From Bacteroidales bacterium (lineage in GTDB: Bacteria; Bacteroidota; Bacteroidia; Bacteroidales; UBA932): a stretch of DNA of 37,154 bases. The notes below the pieces were generated by a model that saw only the letters and a program-made list of their open reading frames with translations, did not search any database and was not told where the DNA came from. The DNA lies in NCBI GenBank assembly GCA_016287075.1, contig JAEEVC010000026.1:1-37154 (forward strand), read 5' to 3'. Below are positions 25,325 to 33,832 of this stretch, one piece after another (position 1 is the stretch's first letter; each line of letters opens with the position of its first letter). Both the position numbers and the translations under genes were made by a program.

Positions 25325-27772
25325 ATGAAACGCATCCTTACCCTCCTTGCGCTGGCGCTGTGCCTGAATGCCGCCGCGCAGCCCTTCCCCGCCCGCCACG
25401 ACGGCGCCGGCCGGCAGCCGGTCCGCCGCGCCAATTACGCCCTCGCCGAGCGCTTTTCCCAGAAAAAAGTCTCCCAGATGGTGTACAGCACCCGCATCCG
25501 GCCGTCCTGGTTCGTCGGCGACAACCGCTTCTGGTACAGCTGGAAGACGGCCGAAGGGACCCGCTATTTCCTCGTCGATCCCGTCAAGGGGACGAAGGAG
25601 GAGATCTTCGACATGCCGCGGCTGGCCATGCAACTGACAGAGATCGTGCGCGACCCCTTCGACGCGCAGCACATTCCCTTCAAAGACCTCAAGCTCCGCG
25701 AGGACAAGCGCTTCGAGTGGGACATCGAAAGCACCCGCGAGAAACCCGACACGACCGTCAAGGACAAGAAGGATGCGACCAAAAAGGCAACCTACCACTT
25801 CTGCTACGACCTCGCGACCAAAAAGCTTTCCTGGGAGGAAAAGGATCCCGTCGAACGCTACCCCGACTGGGCGAACGTCTCCCCGGACGGGACCGTCGGC
25901 CTCTATGTCCGGAACCATGACCTCTGGATCATGGATTCGACCTCGCTCCGGAAGGCCGCCAAGGACCCGAAGGACAGCACGCTCGTCGAGCGGCGCCTGA
26001 CCCTCGACGGCACGAAGGACTGCGCCTGGGGCAGCGACAACTACATGGGCGACACCGAGGCGGACAGCACGAAACGCCATTTCCCGAACCTGCTCTGGGC
26101 CCCCGACGGCAAGCATTTCACCACCATCCGCTGGGACATGTCGGGCATCAAGGAATACTGGGTCATCAACGCCCTCTCCAAACCCCGCCCGACCCTGGAA
26201 ACCTATCATTACCAAATGCCCGGCGAGCCCGCGCCGAAGGGGACGCTCTACGTCTTCGACCTCGACGGCGGACGGCGGGAAATCAAAATGCAGGCCTTCA
26301 AGGACCAGGACATCGACATGAACCGGGCGAAATTCACGGCGAAGGACGCCGCCGCGGATTTCTACTGCCAGAAATGGCAGGGAGATGAAAAGGGCTTCTA
26401 CCTGACGCGCCTCAGCCGCGACCTCCACCGCATCGACCTCTGCTATGTCGGCGTCGATGCCGACAGCACCCGCACCCTCGTCTCCGAACGGATGAACACC
26501 TATGTGGAATACCGCCGTCCGGAATTCCTCCCCGACGGCCGCTTCCTCTGGTGGTCCGAGCGCAACGGCTGGGCCAACATCTATCTCTGCAAGGCCGACG
26601 GCTCCGTCGAGAAGAACCTGACGGAAGGGGACTTCCATGTCGAAGACATCCTCGGCGTCACGGGCGCCTACGCCCTTGTGAGCGCCTGCGGCGTGGACAA
26701 GGCCGAGAACCCCTACCAGATGCACACCTTCAAAGTCCCGCTCGCGGGCGGTCCGATGCAGCAGCTCGACATGAAGGACATGGACGTCCTCTCCACCGCC
26801 TCCGACGACGGGCGCTTCTTCGTCGCCAACTACTCCCGCGTCGATGCCAAACCCGCCGTCGCCCTCTACAACGCCGTCACGGGCAAGAAGGTCCTCGACC
26901 TCGAGGAGGCCGACTTCAGCCGGCTCTTCGCGGCCGGATACCGCTTCCCGGAGCGCTTCAAGGTCAAGGCCGCGGACGGCATCACGGACCTGTACGGGGC
27001 CATGTACAAGCCCTTTGACTTCGACTCGACGAAGGTCTATCCCGTCTGCGACTATGTCTATCCGGGCCCGCAGGTCGAGGCCAACGACATCTCCTGGTCC
27101 TCCGGCTTCACCCGCACCGACCGCCTCGCCCAGCTCGGGATCGTCGTCGTGACCGTCGGCAACCGCGGCGGCCATCCGAACCGCTCCAAATGGTACCACA
27201 ACTACGGCTACGGCAACCTCCGCGACTATGGCCTCGAGGACCAGAAATATGCCCTCCAGCAGCTCTGCGCCGAGCATTCCTACCTCGATCCGCAGCGGGT
27301 GGGCATCCATGGCCATTCCGGCGGCGGGTTCATGTCCACCGCGGCCATCCTGACCTATCCCGACTTCTTCAAGGTCGCCGTCTCCTGCGCCGGCAACCAC
27401 GACAACAGCATCTACAACCGCTGGTGGTCCGAGCAGCACCACGGCATCCAGGAGAAGGTCTCCCAGGGCGACACCACCTTCGTCTATCACATCGACACCA
27501 ACCAGGAGCTCGCCGCCCGTCTCAAGGGCCATCTCCTGCTGGTCCACGGCGACATCGACAACAATGTCCACCCGGCCAACACGATCCGCGTCGTCAACGC
27601 CCTCATCCGCGCCAACAAGCGTTTCGACATGCTCCTCCTCCCGGGCCAGCGCCACGGATTCGGGGACATGAACGACTATTTCTTCTGGAAGATGGCCGAT
27701 TACTACAGCCGCCACCTGATCGGCGATCCGACCCCCCGTCCGACGGACATCGCAGAGATGAACAATGATTAG
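25325..27772 (+). CDS. S9 family serine peptidase (dipeptidyl peptidase IV-like)
   Basis: 815 residues from ATG 25325. A signal peptide (MKRILTLLALALCLNAAAQ) leads to a DPP IV-type beta-propeller (about 60-540; WSERNGWANIYLCKADG, FHVEDILGVTG) and a C-terminal alpha/beta-hydrolase domain. The catalytic triad is visible: Ser665 in GIHGHSGGGFMS, Asp745 in HGDIDNNVH, His777 in GQRHGFGD. Length and layout match the family, whose members release dipeptides from the N-terminus of proline- or alanine-containing peptides in the periplasm. It follows the heparinase-like gene but has its own promoter element. Substrate preference cannot be told from sequence alone. Confidence 0.94.
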   Translation: MKRILTLLALALCLNAAAQPFPARHDGAGRQPVRRANYALAERFSQKKVSQMVYSTRIRPSWFVGDNRFWYSWKTAEGTRYFLVDPVKGTKEEIFDMPRLAMQLTEIVRDPFDAQHIPFKDLKLREDKRFEWDIESTREKPDTTVKDKKDATKKATYHFCYDLATKKLSWEEKDPVERYPDWANVSPDGTVGLYVRNHDLWIMDSTSLRKAAKDPKDSTLVERRLTLDGTKDCAWGSDNYMGDTEADSTKRHFPNLLWAPDGKHFTTIRWDMSGIKEYWVINALSKPRPTLETYHYQMPGEPAPKGTLYVFDLDGGRREIKMQAFKDQDIDMNRAKFTAKDAAADFYCQKWQGDEKGFYLTRLSRDLHRIDLCYVGVDADSTRTLVSERMNTYVEYRRPEFLPDGRFLWWSERNGWANIYLCKADGSVEKNLTEGDFHVEDILGVTGAYALVSACGVDKAENPYQMHTFKVPLAGGPMQQLDMKDMDVLSTASDDGRFFVANYSRVDAKPAVALYNAVTGKKVLDLEEADFSRLFAAGYRFPERFKVKAADGITDLYGAMYKPFDFDSTKVYPVCDYVYPGPQVEANDISWSSGFTRTDRLAQLGIVVVTVGNRGGHPNRSKWYHNYGYGNLRDYGLEDQKYALQQLCAEHSYLDPQRVGIHGHSGGGFMSTAAILTYPDFFKVAVSCAGNHDNSIYNRWWSEQHHGIQEKVSQGDTTFVYHIDTNQELAARLKGHLLLVHGDIDNNVHPANTIRVVNALIRANKRFDMLLLPGQRHGFGDMNDYFFWKMADYYSRHLIGDPTPRPTDIAEMNND

Positions 27773-27782
27773 AAAAATTGGC

Positions 27783-27790
27783 TATCTTTG
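27783..27790 (+). promoter_or_regulatory. -7 element of the DUF3298 lipoprotein gene
   Basis: TATCTTTG, 18 nt before ATG 27809 and 10 bp after the stop of the peptidase gene. No clear -33 partner is visible. Confidence 0.5.
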
Positions 27791-27808
27791 CAACAAAACC
27801 GCACGCTT

Positions 27809-28561
27809 ATGAAAAGAACGCTCGCCGCGCTTGTCCTCCTGCTCTGCCTCGCCTCCTGCCAGCGGGGCATCAAGACAAACGTCTTCACCGACGAGATGAA
27901 GCTTCCGCTCGCCGAAGGCTGCCAGGACACGCTTTCCGTCCAGATCCTGCTGGAATACCCCGTCGGGGAGGATTCCGTCTCCCAGGCCATGAACCGCAGC
28001 ATCCTGGCGTTCGCCTTTGACATGGAGGAGGATCCCACGACCGTCGAGGAGACGGCCGCCCGCTTCGAAGCGGGCCTCGTCGATGCCTATTTCGACGAGA
28101 TGGCCCCGATCCACGCGGAAGAGGAGGATCCGGAGCTGGCCGGCATCCATTCCTGGGAAGAAAGCATCACCGGCTATTTCGGCGACGTCTATAAGAAGCT
28201 GGTCACCTATTATATCGAATACTACGGCTACCGGGGCGGCGCCCACGGCATCCCGACCCTGACCCCGATGGTCTTCTCGACCGAGACGGGCGCCGCCGTG
28301 CAGGAAGGTGATTTCTTCGTAGACGGTTATCAAGAAGGGATTTCCGCGCTGCTGCGCGACAACCTCCTCGCCGCCCTTGACGGGGACGCGGAGGCCTACG
28401 ACGCCCTCTTCGTCAAGGACATCGCGCCGAACGGCTGCTTCGACGTGACCCGCAAGGGCGTGACCTGGTACTACCAGCCCTACGAGATCGGCCCCTATTA
28501 CCTCGGGGTCATCTCGGTCTCCCTCCCCTGGGAAGACCTGAAGGAATATATCCGGAAATAA
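27809..28561 (+). CDS. DUF3298 (RsiV-like) lipoprotein
   Basis: 250 residues. A lipoprotein signal (MKRTLAALVLLLCLASC) leads to a DUF4163/PdaC-like N-terminal part (about 30-145) and a DUF3298 C-terminal part with the family pattern YYGYRGGAHGIPTLTPMVFS, then WYYQPYEIGPYYLGVISVSL and PWEDLKEYI. The same fold pair occurs in RsiV-type lysozyme-binding anti-sigma factors and in PdaC-type deacetylases. The catalytic role is unknown. ATG 27809 was chosen over an upstream TTG at 27788, which lies inside the promoter element. Its stop codon abuts that of the convergent GH2 gene. Confidence 0.85.
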   Translation: MKRTLAALVLLLCLASCQRGIKTNVFTDEMKLPLAEGCQDTLSVQILLEYPVGEDSVSQAMNRSILAFAFDMEEDPTTVEETAARFEAGLVDAYFDEMAPIHAEEEDPELAGIHSWEESITGYFGDVYKKLVTYYIEYYGYRGGAHGIPTLTPMVFSTETGAAVQEGDFFVDGYQEGISALLRDNLLAALDGDAEAYDALFVKDIAPNGCFDVTRKGVTWYYQPYEIGPYYLGVISVSLPWEDLKEYIRK

Positions 28562-30388
28562 TTACAGTTCCATCCGGGGGCATTTCAAGCCCGGCGAACG
28601 GACGGAGAGGATGACCTTCTCCTCCCCTTTCTTGTAGATATAGACGGCGGCCCGGCCCTGGTGCGCCAGGATTTTCTGTGCCGTGAAAGGCGTCTCGGAG
28701 AGCGGGTCCCCCGCATCGACGGCCAGGATGCGGCCGAAGCCGGCCAGGCTGAATTCCAGCGTCGGGGCGGCATCGGGCACCCGTTTTCCGTCGGCATCGA
28801 CCACCTCGACGGGAATCCGCAGGACAACGGCCCGCGTCATGTCCGTCCCGGCCATCCGCTGCTCGATCCCTTCCGCCCAGACGACGGCGGCCGGTGCCCC
28901 GACCGTCGCGGCCTTTCCGCGGGCCCAGGGGCGGCCGTTCCGGTAAACCAGCACGCTGATCTCCCCGGGTTCATAGGCCGCGTTCCAGGAGAGGCAGCCG
29001 CGCTGCGGATCCACCTTGCGGAAGCCCTGGGAACGGCCGTTCACATACAGCACGCCGCTGTCCCCGTTGGTCCGGACCTCGACCAGAACCGTCTTGCCGT
29101 CGGAAGAGGGAGCATGTGCAATAACCTCAGCCACAGGCGTTTCTGTATTCCAGCGAGCCCGACAGACGGCATAGGAGGCCGTCGGGAAGCCGGCGGTATT
29201 GAAGAGGGCATTCTCCGTGGAGAAGGAGCCCACCGGCGCATAGCCGTACAGGTCGAAAGCCGCCTGGCCGCTGCCGTCGACGACGCAGGGATGCGTGCCG
29301 TCGGTCACGGCCCGGCGCCCGGCGGTGCCATCCACGAAAAGGAGGCCCATCCGGTCGCAGAGATCCAGCAGGCCCGGTGCGGGCGGGAGGGCGCCCGTAC
29401 TGACGGCATTGCAGCCCGTCTCCTTCAGGCGGGAAAGGCGTTCGGCCCAGAGGCCGTCCTCCCAGACGGCGCCAAGCGGGCCGAGGTCATGGGGAAGAAG
29501 CACCCCCTGCAGCGCAGGCCGTTCTCCCTGGAATCCGAAACGGGTCGTGAACCGGTCCTCCCCGTACGGGGTCTTGACCGTCGTGACGGCATAATAGCGG
29601 TTCGGCTCGTCCGGCGTCCATAACGCGATGTCTTCCAGCTCTATCCACTGCGAAAGCGAGAGCGTGTCCGTCAGGGTGACGGCCAGCGGATCCGACAGGG
29701 CAACCGCATCGGTGAGGAATTCCTCGTAGTCCGGATAGATCCGGGTACTGATACGGGCCTGCACCGGCTCGCCCGCATTGCGGAGATGGAGGCGCAGCTG
29801 CACCCGGGCTCCGCGCCCGTTCACCTCCGTCCGGACCTCCGTCCGCTCGACACAGGCCTTGGGAGAGCGGGTCAGCCAGACCGGGCGGTAAAGGCCGCCG
29901 CCGGGATAGTCGCCGGTTACGACCGGCTTGTTGTCCAGGGAAACCGCGATGGCATTGTCCCCTTCGCGGAGATAGTCCGTCATGTCAAGGGTAAAAGGCG
30001 CATACCCGTCGGGAAAGCGCCCGGCGGAGACGCCGTTCACCCAGACTTCGGCCCCGGACATGGCACCTTCCGAGGTGAAGAAGACCCGTCCGGACAAGTC
30101 TTTTTTACTGATATTGAAATGCTTCCGATACCATGCCTTGCCCCAGCAGTTCAAGCGCGGGGCGCCGGAGACAGCCACGCCGTCGCCCGGTCCTTCCACG
30201 CCCCAGTCATGGGGCAGGTCCACGACGCGCCAGCCGAAATCGTTGAAATCCGGCTGAGCCTCCTTCGGGGAGAGTGCCGGCACCTGCCGGAAACGCCAGC
30301 CGTCATTGAACGGCTGCCGCCCCGCCGGCTGCGCCGCCAGGGCGAGCGGGAAAAGGAGGAGAAGGATGTTTGTCCAAACTTTGTTCAT
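28562..30388 (-). CDS. GH2-family (beta-galactosidase-like) protein lacking the catalytic core
   Basis: 608 residues, against 800-1000 for the family. A signal peptide (VWTNILLLLFPLALAAQ) leads to the GH2 sugar-binding domain (LPHDWGVEG, AEVWVNGVSAGRFPDGYAPF), the Ig-like domain (about 170-290), then the start of the TIM barrel (QGVLLPHDLGPLGA, LKETGCNAVSTG, LLDLCDRMGLLFVDG). The sequence then jumps to the segment that normally follows the barrel (LFNTAGFPTASYAVCRARW) and to the C-terminal domains (VLYVNGRSQGF). About 200 residues holding both catalytic glutamates are missing while the frame stays open, so hydrolysis is not expected. A -7 element lies at 30435-30428. The protein may serve as a glycan-binding relic or be a decaying gene. 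Confidence 0.85.
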   Translation of the reverse strand: MNKVWTNILLLLFPLALAAQPAGRQPFNDGWRFRQVPALSPKEAQPDFNDFGWRVVDLPHDWGVEGPGDGVAVSGAPRLNCWGKAWYRKHFNISKKDLSGRVFFTSEGAMSGAEVWVNGVSAGRFPDGYAPFTLDMTDYLREGDNAIAVSLDNKPVVTGDYPGGGLYRPVWLTRSPKACVERTEVRTEVNGRGARVQLRLHLRNAGEPVQARISTRIYPDYEEFLTDAVALSDPLAVTLTDTLSLSQWIELEDIALWTPDEPNRYYAVTTVKTPYGEDRFTTRFGFQGERPALQGVLLPHDLGPLGAVWEDGLWAERLSRLKETGCNAVSTGALPPAPGLLDLCDRMGLLFVDGTAGRRAVTDGTHPCVVDGSGQAAFDLYGYAPVGSFSTENALFNTAGFPTASYAVCRARWNTETPVAEVIAHAPSSDGKTVLVEVRTNGDSGVLYVNGRSQGFRKVDPQRGCLSWNAAYEPGEISVLVYRNGRPWARGKAATVGAPAAVVWAEGIEQRMAGTDMTRAVVLRIPVEVVDADGKRVPDAAPTLEFSLAGFGRILAVDAGDPLSETPFTAQKILAHQGRAAVYIYKKGEEKVILSVRSPGLKCPRMEL

Positions 30389-30427
30389 AGCTGCATGCCG
30401 GGTCCCGGACCGCTGTGCCCGGGGCTA

Positions 30428-30435
30428 CAAAGATA
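30428..30435 (-). promoter_or_regulatory. -7 element upstream of the GH2-like gene
   Basis: TATCTTTG on the minus strand, 39 nt before ATG 30388. It is located between the phosphatase stop and the GH2-like start, so the GH2-like gene can be transcribed separately from the upstream cluster. Confidence 0.55.
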
Positions 30436-30462
30436 GGTATTTTCCACGAAAAGCGTGCCGCA

Positions 30463-31806
30463 TCAGAATTCGTGGTCCGCCAGGACCCCGAACCAGCCCC
30501 GCAGTTCGGACCAGCGGTAATAGGGGCCGCAGACGGGCGCGGGTGCCGCCGGGAGGGGGTGTCCCTCCGGGGTCGTCAGCGTCGCTTCTTCCTCATTCAG
30601 AAGTACTTTCACCAGGATTTCCTCCGCAGGAAGCGCCCCCTGGCGATGCCGGAGCGCCTTCTTCGGGGCATAGAAAACCAGCTGGATGTTGGCCGCCATC
30701 GGCGAGACGTCGTAATACCGCCAGACGTCCTTCACCGTATAGGGGTCCGCGTGGAAGGCGCCGGAGAGGCCGAGGATGGCCGCGAGCGGGATGATATAGA
30801 CATCGTGCCCGAAACGCAGGTCCGCCGCGTGGACGGCCGGGCGGCCGTATCCCGGCGGCTCGGGCCCGGCGGCCCCGGCGACGGCGGCGTCGGCCCGTTC
30901 CAGGATGTCCCGCAGCATCCCCCGGGCGCAGTTCATCACGGCGCTGCTGTTGAACGGGGAATTGGAGCAGGAGGTATAGAGCAGGTAGTTGGTCGCCTCC
31001 CAGAAGACGAACATGTCCTCCAGGGGCAGCAGGTCGGAATAGTCGAATCCCGCACCGGCGCAGCCGAGGTTGGAGGCCGAGAAATACAGGTGCCAGGCGT
31101 CCCGGTCCAGGCGCGGAACCGACTGGGCATAAGCGGGATCCGTGAAGAGTTTCCGGGCGAAGGCGTCGAAGTCGAAGCGCGCATGGATCAGTTCGTAGCA
31201 GCGCCGGTAGATGGAATCGCGCCCGACCATCGGATACGATACGCCGAGGCCCGTATAGGCGTCCGACGCGCTGCGGACCAGCGACAGGCGGGGGCAGAGC
31301 TCCCGCATCCGCTCGTTGTGCGCGGCCATGGAGAGGACCACGCGGCTGGACGTGGTCGAGCGGCAGTCCACCCGCGCGCCCGCTTTCCGGAAGATGGACG
31401 GATAGTTCCGGACCATCCGCTCCGCGATGCCGGCCTGTTCCCGTTCGCCCCGGAGCGTCAGCTCGCCGCAGCGGCCTTTCGCCTCAGCGTACTGCCGGCC
31501 GAGCCGCGCAAGCACCGATTGTCCGAGCGGGGTCAGCACCCCGGCGGAATCGGCCGCAAGGAGCATCCGGTACGGGTCGGAGTAGTAGTCGTCCCGGTGG
31601 ACCAGGCGGGAGCCGTGGCGGCCGTAATGGCTCAGGTAAAAGGGCTCATAGCCCTTCGGGGCCGGGGTCAGGCGGCCGGAAGGTTCCGGATACACCTGGC
31701 AGATGCCGTCCACCCGCGAAGGGAGGGCGCGCACCTCCTCCCAGGGGGTCTGCGCCCCGGCCGCGACCGCCCATAGCAGCCCGGCTATCAAGAACTTCCG
31801 TTTCAT
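30463..31806 (-). CDS. Histidine acid phosphatase / phytase-type phosphatase
   Basis: 447 residues. A signal peptide (MKRKFLIAGLLWAVAAGAQT) leads to the branch-2 histidine phosphatase signature SHYGRHGSRLV with nucleophile His64, a conserved STTSSRVVLSMAAHNERM stretch, and a proton-donor-type HD at 334-335 (RFGHDVYIIPL). The family hydrolyses phosphomonoesters, including inositol phosphates, in the periplasm. Substrate cannot be assigned; the HD motif differs from the HAE of MINPP-type enzymes. ATG 31806 overlaps the symporter stop as ATGA, indicating translational coupling; ATG 31812 is also in frame. A long upstream extension of this frame is out-of-frame sequence over the symporter gene and is not coding. 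Confidence 0.9.
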   Translation of the reverse strand: MKRKFLIAGLLWAVAAGAQTPWEEVRALPSRVDGICQVYPEPSGRLTPAPKGYEPFYLSHYGRHGSRLVHRDDYYSDPYRMLLAADSAGVLTPLGQSVLARLGRQYAEAKGRCGELTLRGEREQAGIAERMVRNYPSIFRKAGARVDCRSTTSSRVVLSMAAHNERMRELCPRLSLVRSASDAYTGLGVSYPMVGRDSIYRRCYELIHARFDFDAFARKLFTDPAYAQSVPRLDRDAWHLYFSASNLGCAGAGFDYSDLLPLEDMFVFWEATNYLLYTSCSNSPFNSSAVMNCARGMLRDILERADAAVAGAAGPEPPGYGRPAVHAADLRFGHDVYIIPLAAILGLSGAFHADPYTVKDVWRYYDVSPMAANIQLVFYAPKKALRHRQGALPAEEILVKVLLNEEEATLTTPEGHPLPAAPAPVCGPYYRWSELRGWFGVLADHEF

Positions 31807-33500
31807 TTCCATTTGCGATACAAGGCCAGGACCAGCGCCGAAAAGACCGTCAGCACGCCGCCGACCAGGAGCAGCAGATGACGGTTGGCGGGGTAGAACA
31901 GGGACAGGATGAGCGAGATCACGCCGATGGCGAGATAGGTCCCCATCATGATGGTCAGCGCCATCCCGGAATAGGCCTTCCCGGCCTTTTTCGCCGCCTC
32001 GGGGACGGCTTCGCTCTCCGGTCGGATCCGCGCCTCGACGGCGGCATAGCCCGGCTGCACCGGCCGCCGCAGGCCCACCAGCTCGAAGAAGGTCAGCAGC
32101 ACGATCGGAATCACGCAGCCGCAGACCGCGTCGGTCATCACGGGATGCGCGGTCGTGTAGGCGGGGAAAATGAGGTGGAACTTCGACAGGAAGGCGAAAA
32201 CATAGGCCACACCCATCGCGATGAACACGTCGGACTGCTTGATCTTCTTCGAGAAAAGCCCCCAGATCGAGGGGATGAAGATCGGGCAGATGGCGACGGT
32301 CAGGATGGTCACGACCACCTTTTCCGCGCCGCCGAGGAGCGGGATAATGGCGCCGATGACCACGAGGACGACGCCGTAGACGAAGGTGAAGATGCGCCCG
32401 ACACGGACTTTCTGCGCCTCGGTCGCCTGGGGATGCCGCGGCAGGTAGAGGTCGCAGGTGAACACGTTCGCGAACACGTTGAGCGTACCGGAAACCATCG
32501 ACAGGGTCGCCGACATCATCGCCGCGATCATGAACCCGAGGAGACCCGGGCCCAGCACCCGCTGGCTCATCAGCATGTACGCCTGTTCCGGATTGGCGGC
32601 GGGGTCGATGGTCCGGTACACCATCGCCGGGATGTACCAGATGATCGGGGTCAGCAGATACAGCGCGCCGACCAGATAGGAGCTCCGGCGCGCCTCCTTC
32701 GCGGTCGGCGTGCTCAGGTACCGCTGCACGAAGGACCAGTCGCCCGCGATCATGAAGAAATTGAGGATCAGCCACAAAACCATCCAGCTGCCGGTATAGT
32801 CGCTGCTCGTCAGGCGGAAATAGCCCTCCGGCGCCGCGGCGATGAACGCCTGTACGCCGCCGGCCTCGCGCAGCGACAGCGGCACCAGGATGAGGATCAT
32901 CGCGAAGAGCACCGCGAACTGCACGACATCGGTCATCAGCACCGCCAGGTACCCGCCCATGGTCGTATAAGCGAGGGTGATGAGCCCGAGCGCGATGACC
33001 GCCCAGACGACGCTCAGGTGCCCGGTTGCCGGATCTGCGAAGAAATTCCCCTCCGGCAGCGGCATCAGCGCCACGACCATGATGGCGATGGCATACAGCG
33101 ACACCGCCGTGTGCACCGCGCGGCCGAGGATGAGGACGACGGAATAGAATTTCAGCGTCTTGTCCCCGAAGCGGACGGTGAGGAATTCCGCCGGGGAACT
33201 GATGTTCATCCGGGACCATTTCCCCGAGACCCAGAGGCCGACCGCGATGGAGGCGATGCCCAGCATCATCCCGAGGAAGGCCGCGACAAGGCCGCTCTTG
33301 TAGGCGACCCCGCCCCAGACGGCGAAGGTGCTCGCCGAGAAGATGGTCATGTAGGTGGACAGGCCGGAAATCCACCAGGATGAGCTCTTTCCGGCCATGA
33401 ACATGTCCTTCGACGAGGCGATCTTCTTGCCGAGCAGGTAGCCGACGGCGAGAAGGCCGGTGAAAAACAGGAGGATGATCAGGTAATCCGCGAGATTCAT
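31803..33500 (-). CDS. Sodium:solute symporter (SSS family)
   Basis: 565 residues with about 13-14 hydrophobic helices. The N-terminus has the typical SSS opening (MNLADYLIILLFFTGLLAVG, then GKKIASSKDMFMAGKSSSWW), and the family Gly/Ser-rich helix WISGLSTYMTIFSASTFAVW follows. LAYTTMGGYLAVLMTDVVQF matches the conserved sodium-site region. Members couple Na+ to uptake of sugars, carboxylates or amino acids. In Bacteroidetes they are often next to genes for sugar-acid or sialic-acid use, but this cluster does not fix the substrate. It starts 5 bp after the upstream stop and overlaps the phosphatase start. Confidence 0.93.
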   Translation of the reverse strand: MNLADYLIILLFFTGLLAVGYLLGKKIASSKDMFMAGKSSSWWISGLSTYMTIFSASTFAVWGGVAYKSGLVAAFLGMMLGIASIAVGLWVSGKWSRMNISSPAEFLTVRFGDKTLKFYSVVLILGRAVHTAVSLYAIAIMVVALMPLPEGNFFADPATGHLSVVWAVIALGLITLAYTTMGGYLAVLMTDVVQFAVLFAMILILVPLSLREAGGVQAFIAAAPEGYFRLTSSDYTGSWMVLWLILNFFMIAGDWSFVQRYLSTPTAKEARRSSYLVGALYLLTPIIWYIPAMVYRTIDPAANPEQAYMLMSQRVLGPGLLGFMIAAMMSATLSMVSGTLNVFANVFTCDLYLPRHPQATEAQKVRVGRIFTFVYGVVLVVIGAIIPLLGGAEKVVVTILTVAICPIFIPSIWGLFSKKIKQSDVFIAMGVAYVFAFLSKFHLIFPAYTTAHPVMTDAVCGCVIPIVLLTFFELVGLRRPVQPGYAAVEARIRPESEAVPEAAKKAGKAYSGMALTIMMGTYLAIGVISLILSLFYPANRHLLLLVGGVLTVFSALVLALYRKWK

Positions 33501-33505
33501 GGTGG

Positions 33506-33829
33506 CTATTCCTTGCAGGCGATCTGGATGTTGAGTTTCATGCTGCCGCCCCGGACATCGGCGTCGAGCCGGAGCCAGTTGCCGAATTCCCGGACGCGGA
33601 TGAAGTTCAGCCCGTCCCGGATCTCCCCGGAAACCGTCCCTTCGTCGCACCAGTGGATCCCGTCATGGGAGATCTGGACCTTCGCCGTGAGCACCGGGTC
33701 GCCCCGCCGCTCCTCGACGTGGATGAAGAAGATGCACTCGGAGGCCCATCCGGCCTCATAGGGGTTGGTCTGGAAGGGACCGTCGAAATATTTCTTGACC
33801 TCCAGGTGGGAGGCATTGAACAGGCGCAT
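33506..33829 (-). CDS. Small beta-rich protein, function unknown
   Basis: 107 residues, no signal peptide. It is predicted beta-sandwich from alternating strands: FNASHLEVKKYFDGPFQTN, CIFFIHVEERRGDPVLTAKV, GLNFIRVREFGNWLRLDADV, KLNIQIACKE. Weakly similar in plan to small jelly-roll DUFs (DUF6385-like) that accompany carbohydrate genes; that link is only a resemblance. It sits 3 bp from the MBL-fold gene and 5 bp from the symporter gene, so it is certainly part of the cluster. Confidence 0.75.
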   Translation of the reverse strand: MRLFNASHLEVKKYFDGPFQTNPYEAGWASECIFFIHVEERRGDPVLTAKVQISHDGIHWCDEGTVSGEIRDGLNFIRVREFGNWLRLDADVRGGSMKLNIQIACKE

Positions 33830-33832
33830 AGG

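Noticed and set aside
23225..27715. Open frame of about 1496 codons on the minus strand opposite the heparinase-like and S9 peptidase genes
   Set aside because: It is antisense to two well-supported genes with catalytic motifs, is low-complexity in Val/Gly/Asp/Glu/Arg, and matches no domain. Such frames arise from the GC-rich third positions of the true genes.
31807..33375. Upstream extension of the phosphatase frame (would make a 970-residue protein)
   Set aside because: It runs out of frame through the symporter gene, is Arg/His/Gly-rich without motifs, and the phosphatase has its own signal peptide and ATGA start at 31806.
31878..33383. Plus-strand frame of about 500 codons opposite the symporter gene
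   Set aside because: It is antisense to an obvious membrane protein, Asp/His/Arg-rich, with no promoter or domain.
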